64,000 bases of DNA from the NCBI GenBank assembly GCA_013398015.1, contig VZRR01009807.1, forward strand, positions 248,001 to 312,000. The letters are read 5' to 3'. Shown in pieces: positions 10,890-24,300 of this stretch. Under the pieces are notes generated by a model that did not search any database, had not been told where the DNA came from, and saw only the letters and a program-made list of their open reading frames with translations. Made by a program: the position numbers and the translations under genes. How positions within the stretch are numbered: position 1 is the first letter of the stretch; the number at the start of each line of letters is the position of its first letter. The stretch is from Oreocharis arfaki. Its lineage: Eukaryota; Chordata; Aves; Passeriformes; Paramythiidae.

Positions 10890-12590
10890 ACCTCACTTTG
10901 GGAAGCAGCAGAGGACAACCCTCAGCCTAGAAGCAAGCAAGAATATCACCTTGATTTGTCAGAGACACAGAAATAAAAATTTGATCCACTCATTGCAGCA
11001 CCTAAAATAGACACTGGCGTCTGGGTTCAAAAGAGTGACGAGCAGCTGCATCTGTGCATCAGCCAGTGCAGCCAGGCCCTGGCTCTGCCTCAGGACAGTG
11101 GGGATATTTGCTGCCCATGCTCAGACCACAGGTTACCAGCAGCTACTGAAGGCAGCCCTTGCAACATAGAAGGCTGAAGCGCTCCACTCTGGTATTGTAC
11201 TTCAAGCCCATACCAGGCACTGAAGGGTCTCATGCAAGGTCACACATTACCTGCTACATCCAAGTACCAGGCTAGGGACTGAAAATCTGACAACCGTTTT
11301 TTATTTCCACTCCTTTTTCTTCACACAAGAAAAAGGTGGCTAACTGCTACTGTGAATCATGTTGTTATTAGCTTTTAACTTCTATATAAAGAAAAGGTTT
11401 TAAGGATTAATGTAAATCCTTGCATTTTTGTGCAGAGCAAACAGACATCTCCATTGCACTGGTGCGAACTTGGAACAGCTCTGAGACTGCCCCCACCTGG
11501 TACCTTCTGGAGCTGAACTTCAGCATATGGAGACTAAGCAGACATGGTTCCACGCCTGCAAAGTGATGGGTAAAAGGAGATGCAAACAAACAATACCAGT
11601 TTATTGCCATATTTTGACTGAAGTGATGTCAGAAATATCCTACTTCACTGATTTGGAAATCAAAGTCAAAAACCATGCAATGACATTCTGAAAGAGTAGA
11701 AAAAGAGCTTCTCGTCTGCTAATGCTCCTTTGTGGTCCAGGTTGAAGTCAGACCTAATACACTGTGCTTTGCCAGTGTGCTCACCCATATTCCTCTGAAG
11801 AGTGGGTTTGCCTTCTGTCTGAGAAGACCTTGGCCAACTGGAGGAGTGGAAGAGAACTGGACATGTGAAGACAGTGCAGAAAAAAGAGGATAAAACCCAA
11901 CACTATTCAGTTAAAGAGATCCTGGGATTATAAAATGGGGAAAAATCAAGAAGAGATCTTTGCCACCACCTGGGAGGTGTTCACATCTGGTGTGCAGCTT
12001 CTTTCCTGACAGAGAAGGTGAGCATATAGTCTGTACATGAATCCAAACAGATGTGGAGCATTTGCATTTGTCGTTTTAGTTTGGATCTCTTTTTCGTTTG
12101 CTCCTTACAATGCTCTTGAAACTACTGAGCCGAATCTGACAGGCTGGAATTTGGTCTTGCTAGTGGTGCATTTGATCCTTTCAGCTCATACCTTTCAAAC
12201 CTTCACAGACAAATGCCTGCTCTCCCTCCCAAGACACCTTGCATTCAAGGCTTATATTGAAGTGCGGTGCCTCTGGAGCATTTGAGCAGAACCTGTTTGC
12301 AGAAATGTGTCAGCAGGCAAGATTCACAGCTCCCATATTATCCTGGTAAAGCTGGTTTCTGCACTGTGACACAGATTTCACCTGAACCAACATATAAGAA
12401 GGCAACAGCCTCGACCCCAGACCTTCCCATCACAAAGCAGGACGAGTGAATTGCCCTTTTAATCTTTTCTCCGCACCCAGCTCTACAGCAATCAAATAAA
12501 TTTTCTCCATCTTATCTGAATTCTCTTCAATTTATGCAGAGTTTCTGCACTTGCAGATCCTTGGACTTGGTATTTACTACTTAGTTTCTC
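10890..12590. other. Noncoding stretch, no supported feature
   Basis: No recognisable repeat or exon. Short frames at 11407-11610 (minus) and 12037-12285 (plus) have hydrophobic stretches but no splice or domain support. Confidence 0.5.
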
Positions 12591-12599
12591 CGATGTTCT

Positions 12600-12790
12600 A
12601 TTTCAGCTTGTTATTCTCTGCTCAAATTTCTAGCAGGCCTAGATCCCTTTGTAGCATTTATTATCTCCACTTATTCTCTGGTGTCAATAACACTGCTACT
12701 TTGATTATCGTGCATCTTCCTCTCTCTTTGAGATCAGCAAGGAAAATATTCGATGAAATTGGATCAAATAAAATCCCATACAAGCTTCTC
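12600..12790 (-). mobile_element. Possible very old CR1-like fragment
   Basis: CTAGCAGGCCTAGATCCCTT followed by TTATTATCTCCACTTATTCT, then GTGTCAATAACACTGCTACT and a trailing AAAATATTCGATGAAATTGG recall the reverse complement of the more 5' RT-coding part of ancient CR1. In that part a 'GGTCTAGGTCCC...TTGGTGTCATCTGCAAA...GAAAATATT' order is known. The similarity is weak and interrupted, so this is tentative. Confidence 0.3.
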
Positions 12791-12799
12791 AATAATTGA

Positions 12800-15325
12800 A
12801 TCCATTTTGATTCATTAGAGCACACATTTTTATTTTCATATTATGCCATTATCTTCATAATAAAGTTAATGCAAACTACTTTTTAACTGCAAAAATCCAG
12901 AACATACTGCATGAAATTATTTAAATCCAAATATATTGCATTTATTGCTCATTTATTAACTAATTTTACAACTGCTTAAAAATAAACGGGATTGTAAGTC
13001 TTCTGCATTGTAAATCCAGGTAACTACTTGTTCATAGGTCTATTATTGTCTAAATGTTTCATGAAAGCAATTAAGTTCCCATTTTCTGCCAGGTCTGGTT
13101 TTATCACCAAACAGAGAGATCTAATTAGCATAGAGCAAGATAGATTCAATAATTCAGGAAGAATGTCATAACAAATCTTCATCACCCAGATTGCTACACC
13201 ACACCCTCACCGACGTCTCTGAGCACACCAGTAAAAGGATCTGTTCATTCACGTTCAAATCACAGAATGTGAATGTGTCAGGATACTCACTGATGTTAAT
13301 GTGAACTTGCAGCACTGGAAAGAAAAATCACAGAATAAGCAAGTGCAGAAAAAGCCTCTGCACAAACCACAACACTCAAGCACATGTGCAATAGTGTCAT
13401 AAAAGAACAAGTACCTGCTGCAAATGACAAAAACAAAAAAGGGAAGAAAAAAATAACTAGAAACCTAATGGCAAAAAACCGTAATCAACAGTCAATGTAG
13501 TGTTGCAGAACATATGGTTGAAGTCTTCATTTCAGGCAAAATTGGAAGCATTCAGGCACCCTGATGTATTCTGCAAGTGTCCATCACTCAGAGTTGTTCC
13601 CTACTGCACTTCACAAGGGCCACCTAAGAGCTTCTCAGTCCAACTCATTTCAGCATCAGAGGCACCCCATTTCTTCTGCTGTATGTGGCACCCCCCCACT
13701 GCCACACCAAGATGGCAAAAGAATTATCCACTCCAGTGGCATTTCCCCAGCCCTGCTGGGGCGGGAGAAGTGGAGGCAGCAGCAGGGGCAGCATATGCTT
13801 GAGGTCTAAAAGTCTGGCTGGGGCAAAAAAGGGGAGGAAAGGGAGAGCCTCTGTGGTGTCAGAAAAATAGCATTTTATATGGTAATTAAGATGTTCTGTT
13901 AATGCAGTAATACATTCTGTTTGTACATCATATAGAAATTGTTTCATATCTTTGCTTTAAAACAGCTGTGATACTTGGCCAGACCAAACATTTCTGTCAT
14001 TCCCCACAGATCTTCAACCTTCCTTCTGGTCGAGACAGGAACTGTACCTCAAAAAAGGATGGAAGTTCGAAAGATAGCGGAGGTCTTGGTGAGTTGAACA
14101 GGCATTCAAGATTGAACAAAACGAACTTTCCACAATACAAGGAACAGCAGTAATCGGGAAGGGATGAGACATGCATTCAGAGTGCTTTATCTTCCTAAAG
14201 ATACTGTTTTCTGAAAATACATTTGTCCTAAACAACAAATTCAAGGCTTTAAGGATGTTATTTGGTCACATAACTGTTGCCTGTGATGAAAAAGAATTGC
14301 ACGTTTGAGTGTAAGTTTGACCTAGTGAGGTAATCGTGGGTTGATATCCATAAGACTGCAACTCTGGGATGAGTTGAGGGAGAATTGCCTGGTTCTGTGG
14401 CATGAAAGGAGAGAGCTGGAATAAATGTCATGCACTGACCATCAGATGCAGTACAATGTAATGCATTTGCCTCGTGCTAGACAGATATTACTGTTACGGG
14501 CCAGAGGTTCACTCAGCTTCTCGATAAATTAAACCAATGGGGCCTTGTGATGGCCTAAAGCATCTGTAGTCACTTAACCTCGGAATTAACTTCAGCAGTC
14601 CATCTGTACAGAAAAAATAGAGGTGGCTCCATATAAGTAGAAGATCTTATGTAGCATTTTCACTACTGCCTGGGCTGTTCAAAGACCAAGATGCCATAAA
14701 GTACCATGACCCAGAAAAAGAACCATGAGCTGCGTACAAATTACTCTGTGGATCCTTGCAGCTATAGGGTCCAGTACTGCAGAAAGCAAAACTAGCTAAA
14801 CATTTTCATCAGTAAATAAACATACAAAATACCAGTGCAAGAGCCACAGCTCGTTACCCCTGTAAATTGCTGCTCCAGAGAAATATCACAGAGTAAGCAA
14901 AAAAATAACTGAACATGGTTTTGCTGAGCTCACTAACTCTGTGCCCCAGCACAGAGGAAAAAAAAATGGAAAAATCATCTCTTTGCAAATCCTCCAACAC
15001 ACTGTGCAGAAGCGTGTTTCCAGTACCTGATTTGCTTATAACTGGAACCTAGCACAGAAATTCCAGCTTCTTAGCTGGATTTATGTAGCAACATGATTCA
15101 GGTTCAAGTGTACGAAGCAACACTAGGAAAATAGATAAACCTAATTTTTTAAAAATTTATTTAGATAAGTGACCAGGTGCTTTACTGTGCACTCTCAAAA
15201 AGAAGACACAAAACAGAGGACAGGTTTGCCAACTGGTTTTTCAGCAACACCTGTTGTTGAAAAATTTATCCAAGTCCAGTTGAGACAGGTATAATTTGGC
15301 TGTTTTTCCTCTTCTATTTTAGTGC
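12800..15325. other. Noncoding stretch, no supported feature
   Basis: Mostly AT-rich unique sequence. A GC-richer patch at about 13690-13830 gives overlapping frames of 60-100 codons on both strands, without protein similarity. A TTTTTTAAAAATTTATTTAG tract lies near 15146. Confidence 0.5.
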
Positions 15326-15602
15326 ATCAGATTTGACAGGACAAGAGGAAATGCCCTCAAGGTATGCCAGGGTAGGTTTAGATTAGATATTAGAATTTTT
15401 TTTTCATGGAAAGGGCTGTGAAGCTTTGTTACAAATTTCCCAGGGAATTGGTGGAGTCTCCATCCCTGCAGGTGTTCAAAAAATGTGTGGATATAGCACT
15501 TGAGGCCATGGTTTAATGGTGGATATGATGGTGGTGCTCAATTGATGAATGGACTTGATGATCTTAAAGGTGTTTTCCAACTTTAACAATTCTGTGATTC
15601 TA
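15326..15602 (+). mobile_element. CR1 LINE fragment, 3' end
   Basis: Plus-strand CR1 with the canonical order: TTTGACAGGACAAGAGGAAA, then GTATGCCAGGGTAGGTTTAG, GGTGGAGTCTCCATCCCTGC (15450-15469), and GGACTTGATGATCTTAAAGG, closing with AATTCTGTGATTCTA at 15588-15602. It covers the last codons of the RT frame and the 3' UTR. Small indels break the frame. It is 5'-truncated at the usual place for bird CR1. Confidence 0.92.
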
Positions 15603-16589
15603 AATTATGTTGGTACCTAGATGCAGAACTGAAAGCCACTGAGGCAAACGTATGTTCTTTTCTTTTTCTCATGTATTTCAATATCCAGCCTAATTTCAGA
15701 ATTCTGGGGTGGTTGGATTTCTTTAAAACTATCTTAATCTCTGTAAGACCTCTGGTAATTTTTGCAGGAAGATTCAGAGGTCTATTTCTTATTTCTGTGT
15801 TTCCTCGCTTATCTGAAAACAAGTGATTTCTTAATGATCATAAAGTGCCCTTCCAGATCTAATTTAATAAAGACATCTCTCTTTCAGGAAAGTGGACACT
15901 TCTTCCTTTCCTCTAATCTAAATAGCCTCTCTAACATTTGTCTTTATGAGTATTAGCTGCTCGCGGTTGTCTCTCTGTTCATTTCTCTCTCTAAACTCTG
16001 GGCAGGTATGCTCTCTATAGCTTGGTTGCCATTTCAATCACAGGGCCCAGTGGGCATGTTATGTCAATACAGTGATATTTGCAGTCTTCTCTATCTGTAT
16101 GTGTTTTATTGAACAATTTGATACCAATTGAACAAGTTAGGCCTCTGTGCCTTATGAATGTTTTATTCTCCATCACCCACCACGTGACATAACTTTAAGA
16201 TTACAGAATGAACATGTACAGATATTTTTGCTCTTCTTTTGCATTTCATTTCTAGTTGAATAAAGAGGACAGATAGTTCACTGACTACAGAAGTAAGAAA
16301 AGTGGCCTTTCAGAGAAGTGAGTTCAATTATTGGCACTGCCAAAACAATTCTGTGGCTTTATCTGCCCTGCCCAAGAGTATATGATGCAGAGGTCCTTGA
16401 TTTCCTGGTCCTTGATCAAGCTAATTCCTAAAGCAAACCTCCAGAGCTGGCCCAGGATAACAATTGTCCTCTACTCACAGACCTCTGTTGCTGCATCATG
16501 CTGTGCTGAGCAGCTGAAGGTGTGGCTGAAGTGTCCTGTCACACTTTCTCTGAGTGAGTTCCATTTTCACATAGGACCTTATTCATGAG
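15603..16589. other. Noncoding stretch, no supported feature
   Basis: No repeat or exon recognised. The 85-codon plus frame at 16331-16588 lies between two CR1 tails and has no domain pattern. Confidence 0.5.
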
Positions 16590-16796
16590 TAGGGAAACGT
16601 ATTTCAGTGAGGGGATGAGCAAGCACCAGCATAGGCTGTCCAGGGAGGTTGTAGAGTCTCAATCCTTGAGGACATACAAAAGCTAGCTGACATGATCTTG
16701 GGGAACCAGCTTTAGGTGTCCCTGTTTGAGCAGGAGGGGTTGGACTAGATGACCTTTGGAGGTCGATGCAACCTCAAACATTACATGATTCATTGA
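16590..16796 (+). mobile_element. CR1 LINE fragment, 3' end
   Basis: Plus-strand CR1 tail. TGTCCAGGGAGGTTGTAGAG (16638-16657) is followed by CTTTAGGTGTCCCTGTTTGA (about 16710-16729), GGAGGGGTTGGACTAGATGA and GACCTTTGGAGGTCGATGCA. The terminal octamer has decayed to ATTACATGATTCATTGA. The CTCTAGGTG-like linker differs from the copy at 15326, pointing to another CR1 subfamily. Confidence 0.9.
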
Positions 16797-17827
16797 AGAG
16801 CCAATAGTTATCTACTTTAGCATGAAGATAACTCCTCTCCAGGCCCTGTGGGGTTGAGGAACAAGAACTCCATCAACTGTAACAGGAGATATCCTCCAGA
16901 CACGGCAACATCTGAATGCCTGTGTTTGAATCTGGAGCTGGAATTCAACTCGTGTACCTCAGCTCCACGTCAGTGAGATGGTGACAATACACTGTCCCTT
17001 TCTGACAGACGTGTTGTTAGAGAAAAACGTTTAGTATTGGAAGAGCTGTACCACTGCTGAAGAAGTTCATGACATTTACCTTACAGTGACTGTTAGCTGA
17101 AGTCCCATCGTTTCTGACTAATTCTGAACAATTGAGGGTGAATACTTTCATATGTGTCAAATACACATACGCAAAGCCAGCATATGCAAGTTTCGGTGTG
17201 AGGCAGAAAAGCTGTAATCCTACTTCCACAATGTCGTTTAGAAAGGGTCAAGAGAAACTGAATCTTATCTAGAACCAGACAGAGTGCAACTAATGTGAAC
17301 AAGTCACACTTGGGCCCTTAGCCAGATGGAGTAAGTCAATGGGAAGCTTCAAAATGCAGTTTAGTGAGCACTGGTGTGCAGCCTGAGCAAGTCTTGTGTC
17401 AGTAGTGCTATCTCCTTTTATTTTTTACATCTGATGAAAGATAAGGGTTCTCCAAAGCTTCATATTGCTCTGTTAATTAACTAATATATGAGCAGATGTT
17501 AACTGCTTCAGAAGTGCCAAACATTTCTGTTGTTATTCACTTCAGAGTCAGATGTGTCTAGGTGGTTTCTTTTCAGAGCAATGAGCAGGGTTTGAATGCT
17601 TAGTGGTGCAATTGTTACTGGCTTGAACTGCAACTGTGTGGTTAAATCTCCGTAGTGGGCTTCAAAAATTGCCCTCAAGGCAGGGCTATATCCTGCCATT
17701 TCTGTGTGTATAGAAAAGACAGCATTCAAAAGTGCTGCAGAATATGGACCATAGGTAATTAACATCGCCTCACTAATCTCATCTATCTGAGAAAAGGGAC
17801 TGGTTTCTGTCACATTTTCGAGTGATC
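16797..17827. other. Noncoding stretch, no supported feature
   Basis: No repeat or exon recognised. A minus-strand frame that starts inside the neighbouring CR1 stays open through 17508-17827 by chance. Confidence 0.5.
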
Positions 17828-18390
17828 GTAGAATCATAGAATGATTTAGCTTGGAAAAGACCTCTAAGATCATTGAGTCCAACCATAAATCTGATACTAC
17901 CAGGTGCAACATCTCCACATCTTTTAAATACCCCCAGGGATGTGGCTCCACCACTTCCTTCAGCAACCTATTCCAGTTCTTGACAACATTTTCCATGAAG
18001 AAACTTTTCCTGATGTCCCATCGAAACCTCTCCTGGCACAACTTGAGGCCATTTCCTCTCCTCTTGTTGCCTGGAAGAAGAGGCCAACTCTCACCTGGCT
18101 ACACCCTCCTTTCAGGCAGCTGAAGAGAGCAATAAATTCCCCCCTGAGCCTCCTTTTCTCCAGGCCAAACTCCCCCAGCTCCCTCAGCTGCGCCTCACAG
18201 CACTTGTGCTCCAGACCCTTCCCCAGCTCCGTTGCCCTTCTCTGGACACGCTCCAGCCCCTCAATGCCTTTCTTGCAGTGAGGGGCCCAGAACTGAACAC
18301 AGGATTGGAGGTGTGGCCTCAGCAGTGCCGAGTACAGGGGGACGGTCACTGGCCTGGTCCTTCTGGCCAACTAGGCTGTTGGCCTGCAGT
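17828..18390 (-). mobile_element. CR1 LINE fragment with RT C-terminal coding remnant
   Basis: Well-preserved minus-strand CR1, about 560 bp. The 3' end is at 17828, where the plus strand reads GTAGAATCATAGAATGATTT, and the truncated 5' end is near 18390. The minus frame 18370-17960 encodes the end of CR1 ORF2, with a YSALLRPHLQSCVQFWAPH-type stretch, LERVQRRAT, and LGLEKRRLRGE-like residues. These belong to the C-terminal region of the LINE reverse transcriptase, downstream of the catalytic motifs, which are absent. The frame shifts near 18055-18065, after which RFRWDIRKSFF and VVKNWNRLL continue in another frame. The copy is therefore dead and 5'-truncated. It is one of the younger CR1 copies here by its preservation. 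Confidence 0.95.
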
Positions 18391-21300
18391 ACAAGTCATC
18401 AAAAGGGGACTAAAGACACAGAGTTTGAAAGTCTGTGACAGATGTAAGCTGAAGCCCCAGAATCAAACCAAGTTACAGAAAAATGAAAATCTAAAGCTTA
18501 CCGAACAGATGAAAGGAAGAAAACTTTGCAAGCATCACACTAACAGGGCTGCATTTTGTAAATTGCTGTCAGTTTGGTCTGAAAGGATTAGGGCTGATTC
18601 CTCGCTTCAAGGGATGACAGTACCACAGAGCTACATTTTGTTGGATGAGTTCTGAAAAAGTCTTTTCCTCTAATCAAGCGCTGCTGTAAACAGAAGTCTC
18701 TGACCTACCACTTCTATAGTTTGAATACAAATCTCCACATACACATCTGAAATGCCATGTGATAGTTACCTAATTTCTCATTCTGTTATAAAACATTCTG
18801 CATGTAAAAAAGAAGAGCATCTAAAGGACCAAGCAGGCAGTAACCTGGCACAAAGTGATCTGTTACAGCTCCCTCGTCCCTTGACTTCTGTTTGTGCTGC
18901 TGAGAGACAAGATGTCAAATGTGATTTTTGATAGGCAACTACCCTACAAAGTTTATAACTCTAATGCAGAGAAGCTTTGAAATCAATGCAAGTCCTGCTG
19001 TTCCACTCCCACAGGCTCTATACTTGCAGCATGTGATAAGCTAAGCAGCAGTACATGCATTCGGGTTGAGACCTGCAATTAAAACCCAGTTTCTTTTAAA
19101 AGTACAGTGGTTTTAACATCATGGCATGAGCTGTGCCTCTTTCCAAAAGGAGAGATGAAAGTAATGTTCTAATTAAAGTCTCCTCTTTCTTAAATATGCT
19201 GTATCACTCTGTGGTAGTTGCACTGCTCAGAGTCCAAAAGGAGTATGTGAATTCCGCCTAATAAAGTTTTCCCTTTGGATCTTTTTAAACTGCCTTGTGT
19301 GCTCCTGCAAAATCCCAGTTCATAATTCAGGAACTGGCTGTGTGTCATACTCTCTCCATATCTTTGCAAAACACTTGTGCACCTTCTGATCATCCACACA
19401 GCCGGCAATAAATACAGAGGTGCATGAGGAACATCCCCAGGCATAAAAACACTATTGAACACACCTTAATATAAAGAATTTCTATTTACTCAGGGATTTG
19501 ATGATAATTATTTTGATTTTTTTTACTAGCTGATCCAAACAAGGAGAGAAAAAAAGAAAAGGAAAAATAAATAATTTCCCAAACATTTTCAGGACATTAC
19601 CCTGCAAAAAAGTCTGTAATCCCTACTACAATAAAAAAACAAACCAAAACCACCCATGGAGAAACAAAAAAACCCCAAATCACATTGAACTACATATCAG
19701 TTCCAGAGAATAAAAAAGCTAAGGCTGCATTTTACTCTCCTAACTCACAAACCAGCTGCCAAATTGACTTCCAGAGGCTGGTCCAGATATGGCACGAAAA
19801 GGAACACTAACTAATGGGGGCCCGTCAATTTCCAGTCAAGACTTTCCCCAATCTGCCATCAATCACAGACTATGATTGTGATTATCCCAACTGCCATTAT
19901 GCTCTGGAACTCCTAAAGCTGTGTCCAGAGATTTTCAAGTATTTTTTATCCTGCTGCAATATACAGAAGATGAATGACCCTTCTGGGCTCTTCCTCATAA
20001 CATTTTCCCTCTGACCTTTAATCAGCAAAAATAAGACCATGCTCAACTTAACTCTGTTTTCCCCAATTTAAGAATCTGAAGTGGTTTTAGGAAATGTCAC
20101 CCAGGGATGTATTTGAAATGCAGGGTGCAGTGGTGTTCAGGAAAGCTCAGTATCGCTGTGTTCGAGATCCCAAGGCAGTATCATATTTTTTTATGAAGCA
20201 AACCTCAGATTAATGAAATCTTGAGAGACATCCTGTGTTACCTAAAATGTAGAACATATCCCAGCCTTCCACAAGGCTAGGGAAGAGAAAGCTGTTTGGT
20301 ACTCGATATTTTTTGTAACATCCAGACTAATAAAAGTCAGGCTTTAACCTAAATTTCTGGGATTTACTTTATGTTACAGTAGAACGAAAATGTATTAGTT
20401 ACTAACGAAACCCACAAGACAAGTCAGTTCTTGCCCTTAGGCAAGACGAAAAGTTTTCTTTTTAAAGAAACTTTGGAATTATTACCATATAACTATTGGC
20501 TGTGTGCAAAGCCACTGGGAATTTGCTGCTGGAGGCAGAGACCACTGTCAGGAGCACGGGGCATTGAGTTGTGCTGTCTGCTGGTTTATTTCCCAGTAGG
20601 ATTTAATCCTTAAAGCTCTCTTTTGCCAAAAACCTGCACATCCAAATGACCACTTTTATATCACCTTCCCCCATTCCTTCAACAGCCAGAGCTCCCTCAA
20701 CCTTGCCCTTCTAAAGCTGAATGGAGCTGATTGAGGCACAAAATCCCAGGTAAGCTTTATGAAAGCATAACAACACCACCAACAAGAACTCCTGATGGAT
20801 GCCTGAAATAAATTGAAATGGCATCTCTCCTGACCGCTAATATTTTATATTTGTCATGTTGCTCCTGAACTTTCAGTCCTGGAGTCAAATCCGGTCCTGG
20901 TCAGACAGCATTGGACTTACCTGACTTAAGCTCTCAGAAAGAGCACTAACTATATGCCACAGAGGCACAGTCAGGTTCCACTTCATTGCTTTTTCAGAAA
21001 TAGTTCCTCCAAATCACCTGGATCTTCTTGCTCCAGTGACTCCCCAGCCTTTCTGAACTTGCCATTGCTCATGGCAGTCCAGCATTCCTTGCTGGACTCC
21101 GCAGGGTGCAGCCAAACACTCTGTGAGGTATCACAGATTTATCAGCATCCTGAAATAATCCTCTCCCACCTCTTTTGTCATCACTCAGACCAAATGCCCG
21201 AGGACCACAGTTCCTGAGCTGGGGAATCACGCTTCTCTTACCTGAGGCTGCCTATTCGTGCCAAAGTTTTTCCCAGATGTCTCAAAGCCAATAATCAGAA

Positions 21301-24300
21301 ATATCAATATTTTCAGCAACACCTTACCAAGAACTCAGAACCATTAGTTCTTCTGGAAACCTTATCCTAACTGTTGGCAATCAGTCATCCCTATTAGTGC
21401 CAGGAAATGTTCCCAGCCACTGGAACTGAATCACTTGGACTGTTAATTCGTTACTGTGATCCTTGAGACAGTTTTGCTCCAGGTCATCTAGAAACTTCCC
21501 AAATATTCCCTGCTACAGGAAGTATCATGGCTAAGAAGTACAGCCAGCAACAGACCACCCTGTGCTGGAGGGGTGAGAATTTAATGCCATGGACATGGAC
21601 CACCCCCTACTGGGACAAGTTCCAGGCATGTTTCATTTCCTAGCACAGACATAACCCCTGGGTCTTCCATAGAAAAATAGATGAGTCTCAAAAGTAAACA
21701 TAAAAGAAGCCATTCAGGGTGAAACAAAAGAGTGCGAAAATTTTGGTGGTGAGGTCCTCACCACAAATATCATTTGTTTTCCATCTACAAAGGCAGTTAC
21801 AAAAGATCCCTCAGCATCATACTGTGAGAAGCAAGTTCACCACCAAGATGCTAACTATCTTAACTTGAAAATCAACCCCTTGAACTTCATGCAGACCCAA
21901 ACTGAAAGTCAGGAAGATTCAAGAGCATAAATGCTACCAAGTCCCCCAAGGAAAGCACAGCTGAGTTGGGAAACAGCTTCTTCATTCCCCAGGCAGAGCA
22001 CATTGCAAGGGTTGAAACTCAAAGGGCACAGCCTGGATCCCTGCAGCATTGCTTGCATCTAAAAACAAGTGGCAATTTTGTAGATAAGAACAGGTAGAAA
22101 AATGGATGGGCCCTGTTCAGTTTTCCATCCAGAAGAGCCCAGGACTCATCTTGTCTTCCATTTAGTGATTTTTGCTTTAATAGAAAAACTGACTCTGAGT
22201 TGTTCCCTCACTTATATAATTTGTTTTCTATTTCTGTCCACATGAAATTTTAGTTTCACCTAATGCAGGCTAAGTATCTGTCTGATCACTCTTTCCTCAC
22301 AGGGAAGCCTGGATTGTGGCTCCATCCCTTCCTCAGGGTATGTCTATTCTCAGCTTGGTGGTCAGAGCTCATGCTGGATGAGTCGCTACGGTGATAGACA
22401 GTGGTCATTGGAGAGGTGTGAAAATAGACTGTGTCAGGCTGGGTCCCCAAATGCAGTGCTAGTAGGCCCTCAGTTTTGTGGTGCCATGGCTGGGGGGCTT
22501 ATCTGGCAAGCAGTAATTCTGCATCATGCCAGCAAACTCTGCAGCCATGGTCTCCTCCTCATCCTGAAGTATAAACTATGAACCATAACCTACATCAGCT
22601 CACGACCTAAAGAAGAAAAATCAAACCCATTTTTGGCAATATTCATGATGTCACTGTGGAACTCACTGGCACAGAACATTGTGAAGGCTGAAGGGTTCAG
22701 CAAGTTTGAGAATTCCAGGATGATCAGCCATTCGTGGCCATTAAACTCAGCAGTATGGATGGGACCTTACCATACCACGTGGACAGGACCATATCCAGAA
22801 AGTCCCTAAACCACAGAGTGCTGGGATCAGAGGTGTTATTTGAGGGCAGTGATCATTCTTTTCTGCTTCATCCAAGCATGCACTGCTGGCTCTTGGTGGA
22901 GACAGCGTCCTGGGCAAGACAGTCCTGAGGCAGAAGGCCATTGGTTTGGTAACATCTGGGATGGGCCACTGTGTACATGGAAAGGGCCTGTATAGAGGAG
23001 GACTGAGATTACCCACAGGAAGCACTAAGGATTACAGAGTGTCATCCAAACATTTTTCCATTAGTTGTTTGAGAAAGAGAGGAACCCTTTCTCTCCTCGA
23101 CCATTTGAAAGGCATCCAGATGTCAGGTCCTTTGCTAAGTAATAGCAAAAACAGTCAATAGGTACAGCCAAGAAGCAGTTTAGAGATGGTCTTCCTTCTA
23201 TTGGAGCTGTGTGAATGTGCACTCACAAGATGAAATTTGTTCTGTGTTGAAACATTGCTAGCGCTGCTACAAACTCAGTCCACTTTCCTACTCCAAAGAG
23301 TAACTGATTAGGGGTATGGAATGGGACAGGACCATACAGGGCTTGAGTTTTCTCAGTGAGATAAACAGCTAGAAGGTGCTTCACAAATGAAATGCCCTTT
23401 GATTTCACCCTGCTGGCTCATAACCCTCTGTGGGTGCTGTCAGCTTGACAGCCTGCTCTGCTGACCTGCTTGGGTCTTCCCCAAGGGACACTCCAGACTC
23501 CAGCAGCCTTGCACAGGCCGGAGGGTCCTTCTGCACCCAGCTTACGCCAGCAACAGGAGAAGGGGCATGTGGACACTGGCTGCCAGGGAACACAGATGTC
23601 TCACACTTTTATTAAGGGGCATCATTCATTCAGCTGATTATGACAGGGCAAAAATTTGAGAAATTAAGAACTGTTCCTTGTTGCAGAAGTAAGCTGGATA
23701 CAGACCAGTGTTCACTAGCAGTTAAAGATGATCACCCATCTAATTCCAGAACATCATACTTTATGATACCTAATGTCAGAAATTACAGCAGAGAATGTAA
23801 AGAAAAAGTCTGAAAGAAGGGGAACAGAATGTTGCAGTTAAAATGAAGAATTAATCATTTTTACAGAATGGACCCAGTTACTGTGTGTTAACACTTCAGG
23901 CCCTGGTTTGATTTGCTGAAATTACATGCATCTAACCTCCTCTGATGCACAAACCATTTCATTAACTTCATACTAACAAAGCATGACAAATTCATTTAAG
24001 TAAGGAAATTAAAAGAGGACAGACCGTGTCTGCATTTAACATGGATGATCAGCTGTCCTCACCTAATGTCCTATTTCCAGGCCATTTTCTAGGTCCCTTT
24101 TAACCCAAAAGGTATAAAATAAAATATTTCTCAGCATAAAATACTCTACCAAGAAAAACACTTTCGAGTTACCTAAGCTTGTTTAACCTGCCGGAGGACT
24201 CCGAGAGACACCTAGATCCAGTACCCACTGCAGTAGGTTTATGACCTTTCCTTGACTTCAGGCAGGCTTCAGGCATAAGGTAATGTTCTTATTGAAAAAA

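Noticed and set aside
17508..18041. 177-codon minus-strand open frame
   Set aside because: Its first third is the shifted frame of the CR1 RT C-terminus. The remainder runs past the CR1 3' end into unique DNA by chance.
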